From: Limnoperna fortunei
Lineage: Eukaryota > Mollusca > Bivalvia > Mytilida > Modiolidae
Assembly (NCBI GenBank): GCA_944474755.1
Contig: OX104113.1
Location: 71,355,917 to 71,419,916 of the forward strand
Length of the DNA stretch: 64,000 nucleotides
Reading direction: 5' to 3'
How positions within the stretch are numbered: position 1 is the first letter of the stretch; each line of letters begins with the position of its first letter. Position numbers and translations under genes: made by a program. Positions 62,981 to 64,000 of this stretch are shown piece after piece. The notes below the pieces were generated by a model. That model searched no databases. It had not been told where the DNA came from and saw only the letters and a program-made list of their open reading frames with translations.

Positions 62981-64000
62981 TAGGTCTTACAAATTGGCTG
63001 TTTGGGTGAATATACTGTTATATTTCAGTAAGGACTTTATTACCAAACTCATCAGCTTTATCGGTCTAAGATATAAAGCGTGCAATGCGCCTCAAGGACA
63101 CCGTACTCGGTAATTTAGACCCCATACTGATATTATGCATTATATATTTATCTTTTCAATTGTTATCTATACGTTATTGCTATTAACGTACAATCTATGC
63201 TTTACGTTGTCGTGGCCATTGTACTAAATATAAAAGACATTTTAATTTCTTTTGAGTTCTACAATCAGGAAGTGTAGAGTCTAATTATATAAATGCATAG
63301 TGAAATAAAGTACATAGATATTGAATTTCTGAACAATCGAGATCTTTTTACTTTGATTTAACAAAGAACAGCTGAAAAACAATCTTCTTTTCAGTGTTTA
63401 AACTACCGTTATACGTCTGCCTATTATACACGTGTAATTGGATCGATTCAAGACACGAATGGGTAAGTATTTATGCAGGCTTATCATCTTCAATACTCAA
63501 TATAACAATTTGCCATACACCGAGAGCGAGTGGCATCTTTATGGTCTTCATTGAAAATATAAAAATATACCTATTAATTATCATTTGTGTGTTATATCAA
63601 ATATTAAACGACGGTCACATGTATGTCAATATTAAGGTTAGAGGCGTTATACCTAAAATGTAAAAAAATTGCTTACTTCTTTATATATGCTATGTTGTGG
63701 GAGGCTGATTTTTAAGACTTTGATAGTGTTGTAAGAGATATATACTTGTTTTCTACACCTTTCTGCCATTACCTGAGAAAAAAACGTCCGAATGAGAAAT
63801 TTGTTTCTTCCAATTTACTTATGCATAATTCATTTAAAATATTTGTCGTTGGTGACAACATATAGACAAGCAATTTTACTCTGAACCGATCACTCTGTAC
63901 CTACGCTTTGAGTGTTACTTCTGGACGTTGTAATTTGATGTAACAAATAACCGTGACTACAGAAAAGAACTATAGAATGTGTCACTATAAAATTAAAACA
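62981..64000. other. Right edge of window, mostly unassigned
   Basis: AT-rich. The only item of note is a possible plus-strand exon at 63395-63462, listed separately. Confidence 0.3.
63395..63462 (+). CDS. Possible exon of an unknown plus-strand gene
   Basis: A good acceptor (CAATCTTCTTTTCAG) and donor (GTAAGT) flank 68 nt that are open in more than one frame. No domain, no neighbouring exon and no paralogue were seen, so this rests on splice consensus alone. Confidence 0.2.

Overview
The window is eukaryotic, AT-rich, intron-rich and crowded with transposable elements. I think it comes from a bivalve, most likely a mussel (Mytilus-type). The reasons are Penelope-like reverse transcriptase fragments of a type I associate with bivalves, tRNA-headed SINEs ending in a 'gacgccatgatatagct'-type tail, and 500-bp and 365-bp repeats carrying hammerhead ribozymes. 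There is no bacterial-style coding. No long open frame is a host gene: the long frames are transposon remnants, and host coding sequence lies in short exons that must be read through GT/AG splice sites.

The main host content is a pair of direct tandem paralogues, both on the minus strand: gene A (about 28576 down to 9199) and gene B (about 55665 down to 42897). Both share one exon order and one intron-phase pattern. A series of short phase-0 exons encodes a Ser/Asp-rich presumed cytoplasmic region. A 106-nt exon follows, with basic residues and one transmembrane helix, then a 33- or 24-nt exon, a 12-nt microexon, two Ig-like exons, and a last exon with a type-2 chitin-binding (CBM14/peritrophin-A) domain and the stop codon. 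The predicted product is a type II membrane protein with an Ig-Ig-chitin-binding ectodomain. The domain order recalls the secreted VCBPs of amphioxus and tunicates, but the membrane topology differs. No start codon was found for either gene.

Mobile content by region. 440-2510: dispersed repeat R1. 3190-7300: repeat R2/R3 interrupted by a Penelope-like RT with one nonsense codon and an altered YxDD box. 7918-8307: a MITE. 14971-20560: a nearly full-length, decayed non-LTR (Jockey/CR1-like) element in a gene A intron. 21.6-25.7 kb: Penelope 3' ends and intronic repeats. 28.6-32.2 kb: a SINE and another R2 copy. 33339-37463: a near-perfect 2.06-kb tandem duplication of an R1 copy. 37.4-38.1 kb: tRNA-headed SINEs and AT microsatellites. 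38385-39690: a 510-bp tandem array with two intact hammerhead ribozymes, preceded by an inverted piece of itself. 52434-52865: a second, 365-bp hammerhead repeat. 57.6-58.3 kb: a cluster of TTCGTTATAACGAA-type palindromes. 60.0-63.0 kb: a further R2/R3 copy, without the Penelope RT and with a minus-strand hammerhead.

Exon boundaries are my own reading of splice consensus, reading-frame phase and A/B conservation. No alignment or transcript evidence was available.
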